Assembly (NCBI RefSeq): GCF_025465275.1
Contig: NZ_JAODNK010000072.1
Location: 1 to 64,000, forward strand
From: Nocardia sp.
GTDB lineage: Bacteria; Actinomycetota; Actinomycetes; Mycobacteriales; Mycobacteriaceae
Length of the DNA stretch: 64,000 nt
Direction: 5' to 3'
A program made the position numbers and the translations under genes. Each line of letters begins with the position of its first letter. Position 1 is the first letter of the stretch. Shown one piece after another: positions 53,219 to 62,460 of this stretch. The notes beneath the pieces were generated by a model. It was not told where the DNA came from, made no database searches, and was given only the letters and a program-made list of their open reading frames with translations.

Positions 53219-55395
53219 TCGCCACCCCCTGGCTCGGCCTCACCGGGGGCGGCTTCGGCGGTGCTGCGGGCCTTGTTCAATGCGCCCGACGCTGCTTGCG
53301 CCGCAATCGGTGTCGCGACCATCGCCGTCTTACCCAGTGCACGTCCGACCGAGCCCAAAGCGCCCACCGATGCGCGCGCGGCCGACCTGCCACGGCCGGA
53401 CTTCGACCCAGCGTTCGCGCTCAAGGTGCCGGAGAAGCGGGCGGCGGTCGGCGATCCGGACGAACCTTCCCCACCGCTGCTGCTACGTGGACTCGACCCG
53501 GTACCACCGGAACCCTCGCCACCACCGCCGGTAGACCGGCCGCCGCCCTCACCAGCACCACCGGTTGCACCGCCACCGACTGCTTGTTGCCCACCGGCTC
53601 CCTCGCCGCCGGAACTGCGGCGACCGGTCCACCACATCGCAGTTCCCGCCCCGCCGACCGCGCCGGCCATGAGCGACCCCGATTGGCCGAATCCTGCGGC
53701 GTCCGAGCGTGAGGGCAGCAAGGGTGCGTAGCGCAGCAGCGTCCACGGCGCCAGGCCGACGATGAGGAAAGCGACGACAACCAGGCAGAGCTGCCCGAGG
53801 GTGCCGAGCTCCTGTTGATCTCCTGCGCTCTCGGTCAAGGCAGAGTTCAGCAGTCCGGTCATGGTGGCCAGGAGCAGAAACAGCAGGGGTTTGGAGAATA
53901 CGATCGCGATGAACAGCAGCACCGGGCGCAGCGCCTTCTTGCGCCAGTTCGGGTGCACCCACATCCCGAACCCGATCCCGGAGGCCACGGCCAGCATCGG
54001 CAGGGCGACCTGGTGCATGAGCAGTCCGAAGAACACCGCCAGCGCCCCGGCGATCAACAGCAGGAACAGGATCAGCCCGACCAGCACCCCACCCGCAAAG
54101 TTGCTCGCGGTGAGTTTTCCGGTGAAGGTCTGCAGGTTGGTGATCATCTGTCCCATGTCCGGGCCGGAGGCGCGGGTGATCGCGTCGGAGGCGTCGTTGG
54201 CCAGGCTCACCAGCAGGGTCGCGAACATCGGGGCGAAGAGCATCAGCAGCACCCCGGCGGGCATGTAGCCGAACAGATCCGCGCTGATGGTCTTGAGGGT
54301 TTCGCCTTTCGCGGCGGCTCGCCAGAGGGCGAGCAGGGTCATCGCGCCCATGACGATCACCCCGATGCCGGTGCTCAGGGCGTACCAGTGCAGGAACCAG
54401 TCCGCGGTGGGGTCGAACTTCCCGACGCTGGCCAGACCGTCCAAGACCCGCGAACTCAATTGCACGGCACTGTCTTTGGAAGAGTTGGCCCAGTCGTCGA
54501 TCACGCTCTGAGGGTTGTCGACGAATCGCAGTGTTGCCGCCCCGGCTTTCCACAGCCACCCGAATCCCGACACGATCGCTGCACCCGCGGCGAAGTTCGC
54601 TCCGACTGCTGTGTCCACGGCTTTCTCGATCGTGTCTGTGAGGCTGGTGTTCTTGTCGAGCCAGTTGGCGGTGCCGCCTAAGAGCTTGCCGACCGCGCGA
54701 TTCCAGATCAGGCAGTTGGTTTGGTCCCCGGTGGCGGGGTCGGAGTTGGCGCAGTTGACGAAGTAGGCGTGCGTGCAATAGGCGAAACCGACGTGGCACG
54801 GGTCGGTCCACACATGGTCGGGGACTTTCTGTCCGCCGAGCTGTGTACGAATGGCGCTCAGCGATTGATCATCGGGGTGGGTGGCCCAGTCGAAGCCCCA
54901 GGCGTTGCCCGCCGACAGTCCCGTCCAGCGTTTCAGGTCGTCGGCGCACGTGGGTGCCGGCATCCGGTAGGTGGGGTCTCCTGAGGGAAACACCTTGGGC
55001 AGCATGTCTTTCGGAGGTTCGGCGTGTTGGGTGATGATCGTTTGCGCTTCGGACTGCCGGCCGGTGACCGGCACGTCGGCCCCGAGTAGCTGCGCTTTCT
55101 GTGTGTCGTCGGCGGTCCAATACATCAGCCGGTCTTCGGCCGGCATCACCGCATTCACATACGCGCCGACATCGCCGCCGCGGCTGGCACAGGTACCGGA
55201 GAACCACGCTGCTTTGAATTCGTCGGTGTTGGCGACGAATTGGCGCAGATCCGAGGGAAACCCGTCCGGCAGCGATCCGGCCGAGGCCGGTGTCGTGGTG
55301 TCCGGGTCCGCGGCGGCGATCCCCACCGAATGGACGCAGGCGGTGAATATCACTGTGGCGGTGAAGATTACGGTGACGATTCGTCGCAGAGGCAT
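53215..55395 (-). CDS. VirB6-like polytopic membrane protein
   Basis: A 726-aa protein with a signal peptide (IVTVIFTATVIFTACVHSVGIAAA). A large extracytoplasmic part of about 250 residues with several Cys follows. About six membrane segments lie between residues 320 and 560, for example IGVIVMGAMTLLALW, GGVLVGLILFLLLIAGALAVFF and VLLFIAIVFSKPLLFLLL. The tail is Gly/Ser-rich, low complexity, about 130 residues. Size and topology match VirB6/TrbL-like channel components. ATG 55395 follows GGGACAGGT; GTG 55407 is in frame. Confidence 0.8.
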   Translation of the reverse strand: MPLRRIVTVIFTATVIFTACVHSVGIAAADPDTTTPASAGSLPDGFPSDLRQFVANTDEFKAAWFSGTCASRGGDVGAYVNAVMPAEDRLMYWTADDTQKAQLLGADVPVTGRQSEAQTIITQHAEPPKDMLPKVFPSGDPTYRMPAPTCADDLKRWTGLSAGNAWGFDWATHPDDQSLSAIRTQLGGQKVPDHVWTDPCHVGFAYCTHAYFVNCANSDPATGDQTNCLIWNRAVGKLLGGTANWLDKNTSLTDTIEKAVDTAVGANFAAGAAIVSGFGWLWKAGAATLRFVDNPQSVIDDWANSSKDSAVQLSSRVLDGLASVGKFDPTADWFLHWYALSTGIGVIVMGAMTLLALWRAAAKGETLKTISADLFGYMPAGVLLMLFAPMFATLLVSLANDASDAITRASGPDMGQMITNLQTFTGKLTASNFAGGVLVGLILFLLLIAGALAVFFGLLMHQVALPMLAVASGIGFGMWVHPNWRKKALRPVLLFIAIVFSKPLLFLLLATMTGLLNSALTESAGDQQELGTLGQLCLVVVAFLIVGLAPWTLLRYAPLLPSRSDAAGFGQSGSLMAGAVGGAGTAMWWTGRRSSGGEGAGGQQAVGGGATGGAGEGGGRSTGGGGEGSGGTGSSPRSSSGGEGSSGSPTAARFSGTLSANAGSKSGRGRSAARASVGALGSVGRALGKTAMVATPIAAQAASGALNKARSTAEAAPGEAEPGGGE

Positions 55396-55410
55396 GACCT
55401 GTCCCACCCC

Positions 55411-56163
55411 CTAGTTGATGTAGAAGCTGTAGTAACCGGACTCGAGGGCCCCGCTCAGCGGGGACTGCGCGCCGGGCGCCACGCTCTGCTCGGGCGTCGG
55501 TCCGGTCTGGGAGGTAAGTTCCTTCACCTTCCAGTCACCGGCTTCCCACACCAGCGACACACTGTGGGTGGCCCACGCGGTGATCACCGAGGCCGGATCA
55601 CCGTCACTGATCGAAGACCGTGACACCGCGACCGTCCACACACTCACCCGCGCGGCCGAAGATGAGAACTCCACCATCGACACCGCCGCCGGAACGAGAT
55701 TGACCACGTCACGTCCAGGAGCGCGGTCCGCGCCGATGCCCAGCGAACGCCGCAAACCCGGGCCAGGATCGCGGGCGATGACGGCGTGCTCGACCGCGGA
55801 CATCGGGATGCGCCCTTGGCCGGCTTGGGTCAATGCCTGCACGGTGTTCACCGCCGCGGTCTCCGCACCCGCCCGATCGTGCGCGTATCCGACCGGGACA
55901 CCATGTGCGGTCGCGGTCGGGCCATGCGCCACCCGGACCGTCATCGTCGGATCGTGGCCGCCCGAGGAGTTCGACCCACATGACCCGACAGCGAAAAGTG
56001 CTGCGGCAGTGGCCGAGGCCACTACCAGAGCCGCGATCAGCCACCGGCGCAGCGGCATCCTAGCCCGACGAGGGGTGGTGACCGGACTGCCAGAAGGTTT
56101 TGGGCCGCTCGCTGCGGTGTCTGGGGAGAGCTCGGCGAATTGTGTGCCGTGGGTGTATTTCAC
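55411..56163 (-). CDS. single-pass conjugation protein, VirB8-like topology
   Basis: A 250-aa protein with a 36-residue cytoplasmic start, one membrane helix WLIAALVVASATAAALFAVG and an extracytoplasmic domain with HGVPVGYAHDRAGAETAAVNTVQAL, RRSLGIGADRAP and SVSLVWEAGDWKVKEL. The final strand pattern is like NTF2-fold domains, and VirB8/TcpC conjugation proteins have exactly this layout. Direct homology cannot be shown by eye. It lies between the VirB2-like and VirB6-like genes. Confidence 0.7.
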   Translation of the reverse strand: MKYTHGTQFAELSPDTAASGPKPSGSPVTTPRRARMPLRRWLIAALVVASATAAALFAVGSCGSNSSGGHDPTMTVRVAHGPTATAHGVPVGYAHDRAGAETAAVNTVQALTQAGQGRIPMSAVEHAVIARDPGPGLRRSLGIGADRAPGRDVVNLVPAAVSMVEFSSSAARVSVWTVAVSRSSISDGDPASVITAWATHSVSLVWEAGDWKVKELTSQTGPTPEQSVAPGAQSPLSGALESGYYSFYIN

Positions 56164-56187
56164 TGCGACCTCCTCATGAAGGGCGGA

Positions 56188-56583
56188 TCATCCGCCGACG
56201 ACGAACAGGACGGTGGCCACCAGCGGGGAGGCGAGCCCGACCAGGCCGAGGGACACCAGCGCGTCCTGCAGGTCCTCACTGCCTTCGGCGAGATCGTTGG
56301 TGTAGCCGCGGGACTTGGCGCGTTTGACTTTGAACGCTCCGACGATCACCCGCACCGACGCACCGATCACCACCAGCGCCCACAGGAACGCGACGATCCG
56401 TTTCCACGAGGAATCCAGGGCGCCGTCGAAGAGCCCGAAGTCCGGCTTGATGCCGCCCAGCGGGTTGGTGATCTGCGCGGATGCCGACGGGGCAGCGCAG
56501 ACGACCACCACCGCGCCCGCGAGAGCCGCTCCCACGCTGCGGCAGGCCCGAACTCCCAGCAGGACAATGTGTTTCGTTTCCAT
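56188..56583 (-). CDS. VirB2/TrbC-like small membrane protein (candidate pilin)
   Basis: A 131-aa protein with a long signal peptide ending in SASAQI, a short loop FGLFDGALDSSW, a membrane segment IVAFLWALVVIGASVRVIVG, a basic cytoplasmic loop and a second segment LVSLGLVGLASPLVATVLFV. This is the topology of VirB2/TrbC pilins. The ATG at 56583 is followed closely by VirB8-like and VirB6-like genes, which supports the call. Gram-positive systems may use it as a channel part and not as a pilus. Confidence 0.7.
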   Translation of the reverse strand: METKHIVLLGVRACRSVGAALAGAVVVVCAAPSASAQITNPLGGIKPDFGLFDGALDSSWKRIVAFLWALVVIGASVRVIVGAFKVKRAKSRGYTNDLAEGSEDLQDALVSLGLVGLASPLVATVLFVVGG

Positions 56584-56616
56584 AGCCGTTCACCTCATTT
56601 GTGTTCGGATCGGTTC

Positions 56617-57993
56617 TCACCAGCCCGGGTCGAGGTCGTCGACCGGGGTGGGAGAGGCTGGAGTGCGGATTGTTCGGCTACGCGAGAGCTGCCCTTCATG
56701 CAGCGCGTACGCCAGCAGCCGCTGATGAGTCGCCTCGTCCATACCCGCTGCCCATCGGATATCGGGAACGAACCGGGTCTGCATCGGAAGATGCCGAGCG
56801 GCAAGGGTTTCCGCGACACTGTCGGCCACCGTGGCGGCGACTTCGGTCCAGGCACGCACCGACGGGCGGCCCAGTCGGCTCACGACGATGCGTTCGCCGC
56901 TGGCCAAGACCGGGTCGAACGGCACCACAACCACGCGCGTAATCCCGGCAGCCGCCAAAGTGTCCGTGACCTGCGCCTGCTGGGCACCGGCACCGCACAG
57001 CGCGATCACCGCGCGAGCGGCCAGGTCTTCGTGCCCGTCCTCGGCGATGCCGTCGAGCAAGCGCAGCGCCGACACGATCACATCCCGGCGCCCGATCACC
57101 GGCACCACCAACTGGGTAGCGTTGGCTACCGCCCACCGGAACCCATCGGCGCGGTCGTTGCTGCCGGTATCGACGACCACTATTTCGCGGTGGCGCCGCA
57201 ACACCGCCAAGAGCGCCGCGCACTCCTCGCGGCCGATGCACACGCTGCCGCCGGGTGTTTGGTCCGAGGCCAGGATCTCATCGAGAGTCGGCTGGCGTTG
57301 CAGGAACCGGGCCAGCCCGGAGGCGTCGGCGTTGGCGGTGCACAGTTCATGGGCGTGGCTCAGGACATCCCACACGGTGTGCTCGCTCGGGCAGCAGGCC
57401 GCCCGCGAGGCGAGGCTCCCGCATGCTTCGTGGGCGTCCCAGGCCACCACCCGGCCTCCGCGATGCCGCCCGAACAGGGCCGACAGCAACACTGCTGCTG
57501 GGGTTTTGCCGCTGCCGCCTTTGGGATTGGCGACCAGTACCACCGGGGTGCCGGGCAGTGGCTGGCGGATCCGTTCCACCGCCTGCCGGTACGCCACCTC
57601 CTGCCCACGCCGCTGTGGCCGCACCCGCAATCCGAAGGCGTTGACTCGTCCTCGCCATCCCCACCGGGCGGGGTCTGTGTGTACTCCTGCCGCGGGTTTG
57701 AGCAGCATCGCCAGCCGCGCTTCCCGCACCGCCGCGACCTCGTCCGCCGATGGCTCCCCCGGCCCGGCCAAATTCTGTTCACCGACCCCGTAGGGGTCGC
57801 TCTCGTCCTGCGCCAGCGCGACTGGATCCTCACCATGCCCTGGGCCCACCTCGCTATCTGCCTCGCCGCTGAGTGCGGGGTTGCCGTCGTCGCTGCGAAT
57901 GCGTAGCCGTTGCCGGCGCAGATCCACCGGTTGTTCGGCGGTGTAGTCGTCACGTTCGACGGTGTCAGTACTCGTCTCGGGGTCGTTGTCCAT
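56617..57993 (-). CDS. ParA/MinD-like ATPase of the conjugation operon
   Basis: A 458-aa protein. The first 140 residues are acidic and variable. A ParA/MinD-type Walker A follows, NPKGGSGKTPA (residues 156-166), with the signature Lys but Pro in place of the usual Thr/Ser after G-K-T. EIVVVDTGSND is the Walker B/switch II region. It may position the conjugation machinery or secreted proteins at the membrane; the family is frequent in actinobacterial secretion loci. ATG 57993 follows GGAAGGGAG and overlaps the small upstream gene by 29 bp. Confidence 0.85.
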   Translation of the reverse strand: MDNDPETSTDTVERDDYTAEQPVDLRRQRLRIRSDDGNPALSGEADSEVGPGHGEDPVALAQDESDPYGVGEQNLAGPGEPSADEVAAVREARLAMLLKPAAGVHTDPARWGWRGRVNAFGLRVRPQRRGQEVAYRQAVERIRQPLPGTPVVLVANPKGGSGKTPAAVLLSALFGRHRGGRVVAWDAHEACGSLASRAACCPSEHTVWDVLSHAHELCTANADASGLARFLQRQPTLDEILASDQTPGGSVCIGREECAALLAVLRRHREIVVVDTGSNDRADGFRWAVANATQLVVPVIGRRDVIVSALRLLDGIAEDGHEDLAARAVIALCGAGAQQAQVTDTLAAAGITRVVVVPFDPVLASGERIVVSRLGRPSVRAWTEVAATVADSVAETLAARHLPMQTRFVPDIRWAAGMDEATHQRLLAYALHEGQLSRSRTIRTPASPTPVDDLDPGW

Positions 57994-58150
57994 CACGGCG
58001 CTCCCTTCCCAGTTCCTGTGCTGGCGTGTCTGTTTCGATGCCGCCCGCGAAGTCACGCAGCAGTGTGTGGACGAAGCGCTCGCAGGCCATCGGCGATCGC
58101 ATGGAGGTCCAGCAGATATCGCGGACGCCGGGATTCGGCTCGGCGTTCAC
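57965..58150 (-). CDS. small hypothetical protein
   Basis: A 61-aa protein that starts with GTG 58150, overlapping the upstream TGA as GTGA, and overlaps the ParA-like start by 29 bp. It contains RDICWTSMRSPMACERFVHTLL and a charged C-terminus. The coupling on both sides supports a real gene. No family was recognised. Confidence 0.5.
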   Translation of the reverse strand: MNAEPNPGVRDICWTSMRSPMACERFVHTLLRDFAGGIETDTPAQELGRERRDGQRPRDEY

Positions 58151-59346
58151 GACGAGCCGCCCAGCGCCGCAGCGTATTTAGCGGCCAGTGCGGGGATGGC
58201 TTTCACGTAGTTCACGGTTTGCGAGTTCTGGCATACTCCCCCGGCTGCGAAAGTGCCGGCGGGGCCGCAGTTGTACATGCTCAGCCACAACTCGGTCAGG
58301 TCACCGTGCAAGGTTCCTTGCGCCAGACCCGTTTTCGCGCTCTGTGCCAGGTCGCAGTCGTATTTCGCCTGCGACATCACCGCGTCCGGAATCGAGGTGA
58401 CGTCGGCATACCCCTTGCCTTCGACATCGATGCCGTAGTTCGCCCATGTTCCGGGCATGAACTGTGCGGGTCCCCGCGCACCGTCCGGCGAGACCGCCTC
58501 GGTGTTGAATCCCGACTCCTGCTCCTCCTGACCGGCCAACAAAGGCCCGGTCACTTCCACGCAGGTGGTGGCCGCCCGGCGGATCCACGGTTCGAATGCC
58601 GCAGGGACAGAACCGGTCCGCAGATCCGGGCCGCCGCCGCTCCCGCTCGCGGCGACCGGCATGCATCCTCCGGAGAATCCGGCCTCTTGTGCGACACCGA
58701 ATCTCGCTCGCGATGTCCTGGCGCCGCCCGTCGCATCGGCGGTCGTCGTAGTCGCGACTTGCTGCACCACCGCGTCGGACCTGTCGATTGCGGCGCCGTG
58801 TTGCGCGAGCCACGGCACGGGGTCGATCTGACGACCGCCCTGCAGCCGTCCGCCCGGCACCACCTCGAAGTGCACGTGCGGGCCCGTGGCCTCCCCGTTG
58901 CTGCCCACCGCACCGATACGTTGTCCTGCCTGGACTTGTTGTCCGACAGTGACGTTCACCCCGTCGTCGAACATGTGCCCGTAGACCGTCGAGAGCAGGC
59001 TTCCGTCGATCTGGGTGTCGATGATGATCCAGTTCCCGAACCCCTCCGCCGGGCCGGCCGCAGCCACCGTGCCGTCGGTAGCCGCCAAGATCGCGGTACC
59101 CGGCGCGGCGGCCAGATCCACACCCTGATGCATTCCGCCGTCGCGGGGCCCGAACGGTGAAGACACGGTGTAGGTTCCTGCTGGCAGCGGCACCACGACC
59201 TGGGCACCGGTATGTGGTTGCGTGCGTGGCACATCCGGTAGGCAGCCCTGCTGAATGGGTGTGCGGTCCCCGGACCCGAGCAGCAACGCGGCGCCGGCGA
59301 TCGCGAGGGCGGCGACCGGCACAAGCACCACGGCCAGCGCGCCCAT
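58147..59346 (-). CDS. M23 peptidase and SLT transglycosylase fusion (VirB1-like)
   Basis: A 399-aa exported protein. The N-terminus is a membrane anchor or signal LAVVLVPVAALAIAGAALLL. The M23 (LytM) domain has GGMHQGVDLAAAPGTAI with H-x3-D and GPHVHFEV with H-x-H, all zinc ligands. The C-terminal SLT domain starts LLAGQEEQESGFNTEAVSPD, with Glu as catalytic acid, and GPAQFMPGTW. Together they could cut both glycan and peptide bonds of peptidoglycan to let the channel through. ATG 59346 overlaps the cutinase stop (TGATG) and has GGAGTGG upstream; GTG 59400 is an alternative. Confidence 0.92.
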   Translation of the reverse strand: MGALAVVLVPVAALAIAGAALLLGSGDRTPIQQGCLPDVPRTQPHTGAQVVVPLPAGTYTVSSPFGPRDGGMHQGVDLAAAPGTAILAATDGTVAAAGPAEGFGNWIIIDTQIDGSLLSTVYGHMFDDGVNVTVGQQVQAGQRIGAVGSNGEATGPHVHFEVVPGGRLQGGRQIDPVPWLAQHGAAIDRSDAVVQQVATTTTADATGGARTSRARFGVAQEAGFSGGCMPVAASGSGGGPDLRTGSVPAAFEPWIRRAATTCVEVTGPLLAGQEEQESGFNTEAVSPDGARGPAQFMPGTWANYGIDVEGKGYADVTSIPDAVMSQAKYDCDLAQSAKTGLAQGTLHGDLTELWLSMYNCGPAGTFAAGGVCQNSQTVNYVKAIPALAAKYAAALGGSS

Positions 59347-61349
59347 CAGACCACTCCGACGACGTGGCGGATGCGGTTGCCGAACCAGTCGCTCAGCCAC
59401 TGCACCGCGGTACGACCGTCGGAATCCACGACATAGTGTTCATAGCTCTCGTGCACACCCGAGGTCAGGAACGACACCGCGTCCGCGCCCTCGGACAGCA
59501 ACTTCGAGAGCGCATCGATACCGTCTCCGCCGCTGCTCGTATCGCTCTTGGTGGTGAGCGATTTCGACAAGCTGCTCAGATCGGTCGTGCTCTGCGATCC
59601 CCCGGTCGAGGTCGACTGTCCGGTGAGGGTGTTCAGTGCGAGCGTGGCGAAGCCGAGTGCGGTGGGGACGAAGTCGAGCAGACGGGCACCGACGGCGAGC
59701 AGATCACCTCCGCTGCTGATGGTTTGGGCCAGAGCCCACACCTTGTCCTGCAACTGCCCGACCTGCTGTGCCAGCTTCGCCACATCGAGGTTCGCCAGTA
59801 CACCCACTACCGCCGCGACGATCTGGGCGGTGCCGCTCGGATCGGGGATCATCGCGATCAGCCGGGAAGCGGTGTGCAGATCGACACCGGCGGCCATCTT
59901 CACCAGCGGCTGAAACAAGTTGTTCAGCTGCCCGAACATCTCGTGCAGCCCGTTCACCTTGGCGGCGGTGTCCATTGCCGGATTCCCGAGCACCCCGATC
60001 ATCCGTCCCAGCGTGTCCGCCAGGGTGGGGACGTTCTGCGCGAACGACAATCCGTTTTCCACGACGTTCACCAGCTGGTTGACAATGACCGTGGGCTTGA
60101 GCATGGCCAGTACCTGCGCGGCCTGCGACGCCAGATCGGAGGTGGACGACGACAACGAATCCGTCAGGGGTGCTACGGCATTCGCGGCGGTCTTCGCGGC
60201 CTGCGCTCGGTCGGTCTCGTTGTTGGTCTTCCCGCTCTGTGTGCTGAGATCCGACAGCGCGTCCACTGCTGTGCTGACGTCGGAACGTCGAACCCCGTCG
60301 AGAACGGACCCGGCGAGTTTGTCCGCGGAACCATCGGAGGCGTCCGAGAGCTTCTTCTGTGCGTCGGGGGTATCGGAGGCCCAGGTGCTCAAATCATAAA
60401 GAGGCTGAAGGGTTTTCGCCGCGTCCGAGGCAGTAGCGCTCAGCGCGGACGAGTCCGTGCCAGTGGTCGCCTCGGTGCCCAGACGGGCGAGGGTCGCAGG
60501 CAGATCGGCGATCTTGCCGGCCGACAGATCGGTCGAGAGCGCGTGCCCCAAATCATCCTGCTGGCCCGTACCGCTATTGCCGGTGCCGATCGAATCGCCG
60601 GACTGGGTCAGGGCCCGCCCGATGCCAGCGGTGATCGGGTCTTCGCTCGAGTTCGTGGCGCAGTATTTGTCTTTGGTGGCACAGATTTCCGCAGTCACCG
60701 CCGATAACGCGCAGAACCCGCTCGCGCGGGTGCCGGCGATGCCCTGACCGTCCACCGTGGGACCGATCAGTTTGCCGCCGGCGGTGCCCTGCTTCGGATC
60801 GGCCACCAATCCCACTCCGAGCACTCGATCCGCGGTGAGCGGATCCCCGTTGCATCCGATCGAGGCCGCGACGTCCCCCATCGCGTCGGCTCCCTGGCTG
60901 TAGCCGGCCAGGACGAATTTCGTTGCAGGACAAGCACCTGCGATATCGCCGACTACCCGCCGGACGGCAGCGACGCCGGTAGCTTTGCTGTCGCTGTAGG
61001 CCATGCCGTCGAACGCCTCGGCGGCGTACGCGGGGAACCGATATTGGAACTGGGAGCCGAACTGCTGTGCCAACGCCGTGGCCACCGGCGCGAACAAGCC
61101 CACGGCCTGGGTTTCGTCAGCGCCCGCATGCGTTTCCCAGGTTCCGGGCAGGAACACACCGGTCACAGCCGGGCAGCCCGATGTGTCCAGCGCTGACGGG
61201 GAGGCATCCGCTGCCGCGGTGCCCGACACATCAGTCGCGGTCATCGCGGTCGCGCAGGCCATGATTACCGCCAGCCCGGCGCAGTAGCCCGGTGCCCGGC
61301 CTCGCCGGTTGTTTCGGATTCGCCGGTTCCTACCGGCGGCGGTCGTCAT
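59346..61349 (-). CDS. cutinase-family protein with long C-terminal extension
   Basis: A 667-aa exported protein. The signal region GLAVIMACATAMTATDVSGTAAA is followed by a cutinase domain (about 58-240): GCPAVTGVFLPGTWET, the nucleophile elbow AGYSQGADAMGD with Ser151, and paired cysteines. The remaining 420 residues are Ser/Thr/Asp-rich helices with heptad-like patterns and no known domain, ending in HESYEHYVVDSDGRTAVQW. Cutinases hydrolyse esters; in mycolate-containing bacteria they can act on envelope lipids. Its place in the secretion operon suggests a job in piercing the outer mycolate layer. Stop and start overlaps link it to both neighbours. Confidence 0.88.
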   Translation of the reverse strand: MTTAAGRNRRIRNNRRGRAPGYCAGLAVIMACATAMTATDVSGTAAADASPSALDTSGCPAVTGVFLPGTWETHAGADETQAVGLFAPVATALAQQFGSQFQYRFPAYAAEAFDGMAYSDSKATGVAAVRRVVGDIAGACPATKFVLAGYSQGADAMGDVAASIGCNGDPLTADRVLGVGLVADPKQGTAGGKLIGPTVDGQGIAGTRASGFCALSAVTAEICATKDKYCATNSSEDPITAGIGRALTQSGDSIGTGNSGTGQQDDLGHALSTDLSAGKIADLPATLARLGTEATTGTDSSALSATASDAAKTLQPLYDLSTWASDTPDAQKKLSDASDGSADKLAGSVLDGVRRSDVSTAVDALSDLSTQSGKTNNETDRAQAAKTAANAVAPLTDSLSSSTSDLASQAAQVLAMLKPTVIVNQLVNVVENGLSFAQNVPTLADTLGRMIGVLGNPAMDTAAKVNGLHEMFGQLNNLFQPLVKMAAGVDLHTASRLIAMIPDPSGTAQIVAAVVGVLANLDVAKLAQQVGQLQDKVWALAQTISSGGDLLAVGARLLDFVPTALGFATLALNTLTGQSTSTGGSQSTTDLSSLSKSLTTKSDTSSGGDGIDALSKLLSEGADAVSFLTSGVHESYEHYVVDSDGRTAVQWLSDWFGNRIRHVVGVV

Positions 61350-61588
61350 CGGTTCCCCTGGGATTCTTTGCGGGCTCGCACCCATTCATCGACCACGGAC
61401 GCTTCCAGAAGCAGCGGGGAATTCGCGGCATCACTGTTTTTCCACGCCCGTGAATACAGCGAATGGCCCTGCGTACGCAGGTGCCTGATCCGGTCCGGGG
61501 AATGCCCGGTCCGCTCACTAATCTGACGAATATTCAACAATCGATCGCGGCACACACGACCACAGCGATCACACGGATTTTCTGCCAC
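61346..61588 (-). CDS. small HTH/zinc-finger DNA-binding protein
   Basis: An 80-aa protein with C-x-x-C-x3-C at the N-terminus (CDRCGRVC) followed by a MerR-like HTH: LNIRQISERTGHSPDRIRHL, then RTQGHSLYSRAW and a C-terminal helix. It is the first gene of the leftward conjugation operon and overlaps the cutinase start in ATGA. It probably regulates the operon or binds element DNA (inference). Confidence 0.7.
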   Translation of the reverse strand: MAENPCDRCGRVCRDRLLNIRQISERTGHSPDRIRHLRTQGHSLYSRAWKNSDAANSPLLLEASVVDEWVRARKESQGNR

Positions 61589-61863
61589 CGAAAACCTCCA
61601 ATCCCATTGCCGAATAGCCAGGTTCCACCTGCGTGGCGTGAAGACACCGCCCGTAGCGTGCTAGTAATGGATTCGGCATGACTCAGCCGGTCCCGAAGCT
61701 GCGCGATTCGAACTACATGTGCTGAATCGATCAGTGTTGCCGGGACTGCAATTAACGATGAATGACAGCCGTCGTCTCGATCGATCACAGCAGGAAGCAA
61801 TCGAGTAGCGGATGACCAGGCGGTCGAACCGAGAATTATGTATCCACAGTGACCAGAGCGTCG
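61589..61863. other. upstream region of the conjugation operon
   Basis: No gene. It should hold the promoter of the 18-kb leftward operon. No clear -10/-35 pair or long palindrome was identified by eye. Confidence 0.35.
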
Positions 61864-62040
61864 CTATTCTGCGTCGAGCATGCGACGATGCCGAACGCGG
61901 CGCTTGCGCTGTAACTCGTTGTCCAGAATCTTGTCGTAGAGCCGCTCGAACCGTTCGTCGAGCGCCTCGTCCCATACCAGGATCGCCTCACTCTCGGAAG
62001 AGCGATGTGAACGCCGATAGGCGTGATCGAGGATTTTCAT
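61864..62040 (-). CDS. small basic hypothetical protein
   Basis: A 58-aa highly charged helical protein, MKILDHAYRRSHRSSESEAI continuing with LVWDEALDERFERLYDKILD and an Arg-rich C-terminus. ATG 62040 follows GGAAGGGAGTGGG. No family was recognised. The basic helix could bind nucleic acid. Confidence 0.5.
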   Translation of the reverse strand: MKILDHAYRRSHRSSESEAILVWDEALDERFERLYDKILDNELQRKRRVRHRRMLDAE

Positions 62041-62460
62041 CTCACCCACTCCCTTCCGATCCGACGCAGCCTCACCGAAATCCGTGGAAGGATGTATTCG
62101 GAAAGTGTCAGAATCGCAAGGCCATGCCGAGATGTCCCAGGGCCTGAAGACGCGACACTCAACCTATTGGCAGAGGTATGTGGGACATCCAGCTTGTCAT
62201 CCGGTTCCGCATAGCGGGTGCCGGGAATCTCTCAAAAGAGAGGCATGCGTTAAATGTAACTGATGTCACATATTCGCGCAAGATCTTCCAGAGCTTCGGA
62301 TTGCGGATTATGTCATCGAGTACCAGAAACTAGTGGCGGGTATAGGGATTCGATGTTCCGAGGTGGGCAATGGTGTCAAACATTGTGATCACATTAGTTT
62401 GAACCACCCCGTAGGACATTGCTGCGCAGGGTGAATGGATTGCTCGACGTCATTTAGGAT
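62041..62460. other. A+T-richer non-coding region
   Basis: About 420 bp with lower G+C than the flanks, including ATGTAACTGATGTCACAT around 62254-62271, an imperfect inverted pair. No gene is seen. It could carry promoters or mark an element boundary. Confidence 0.35.
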
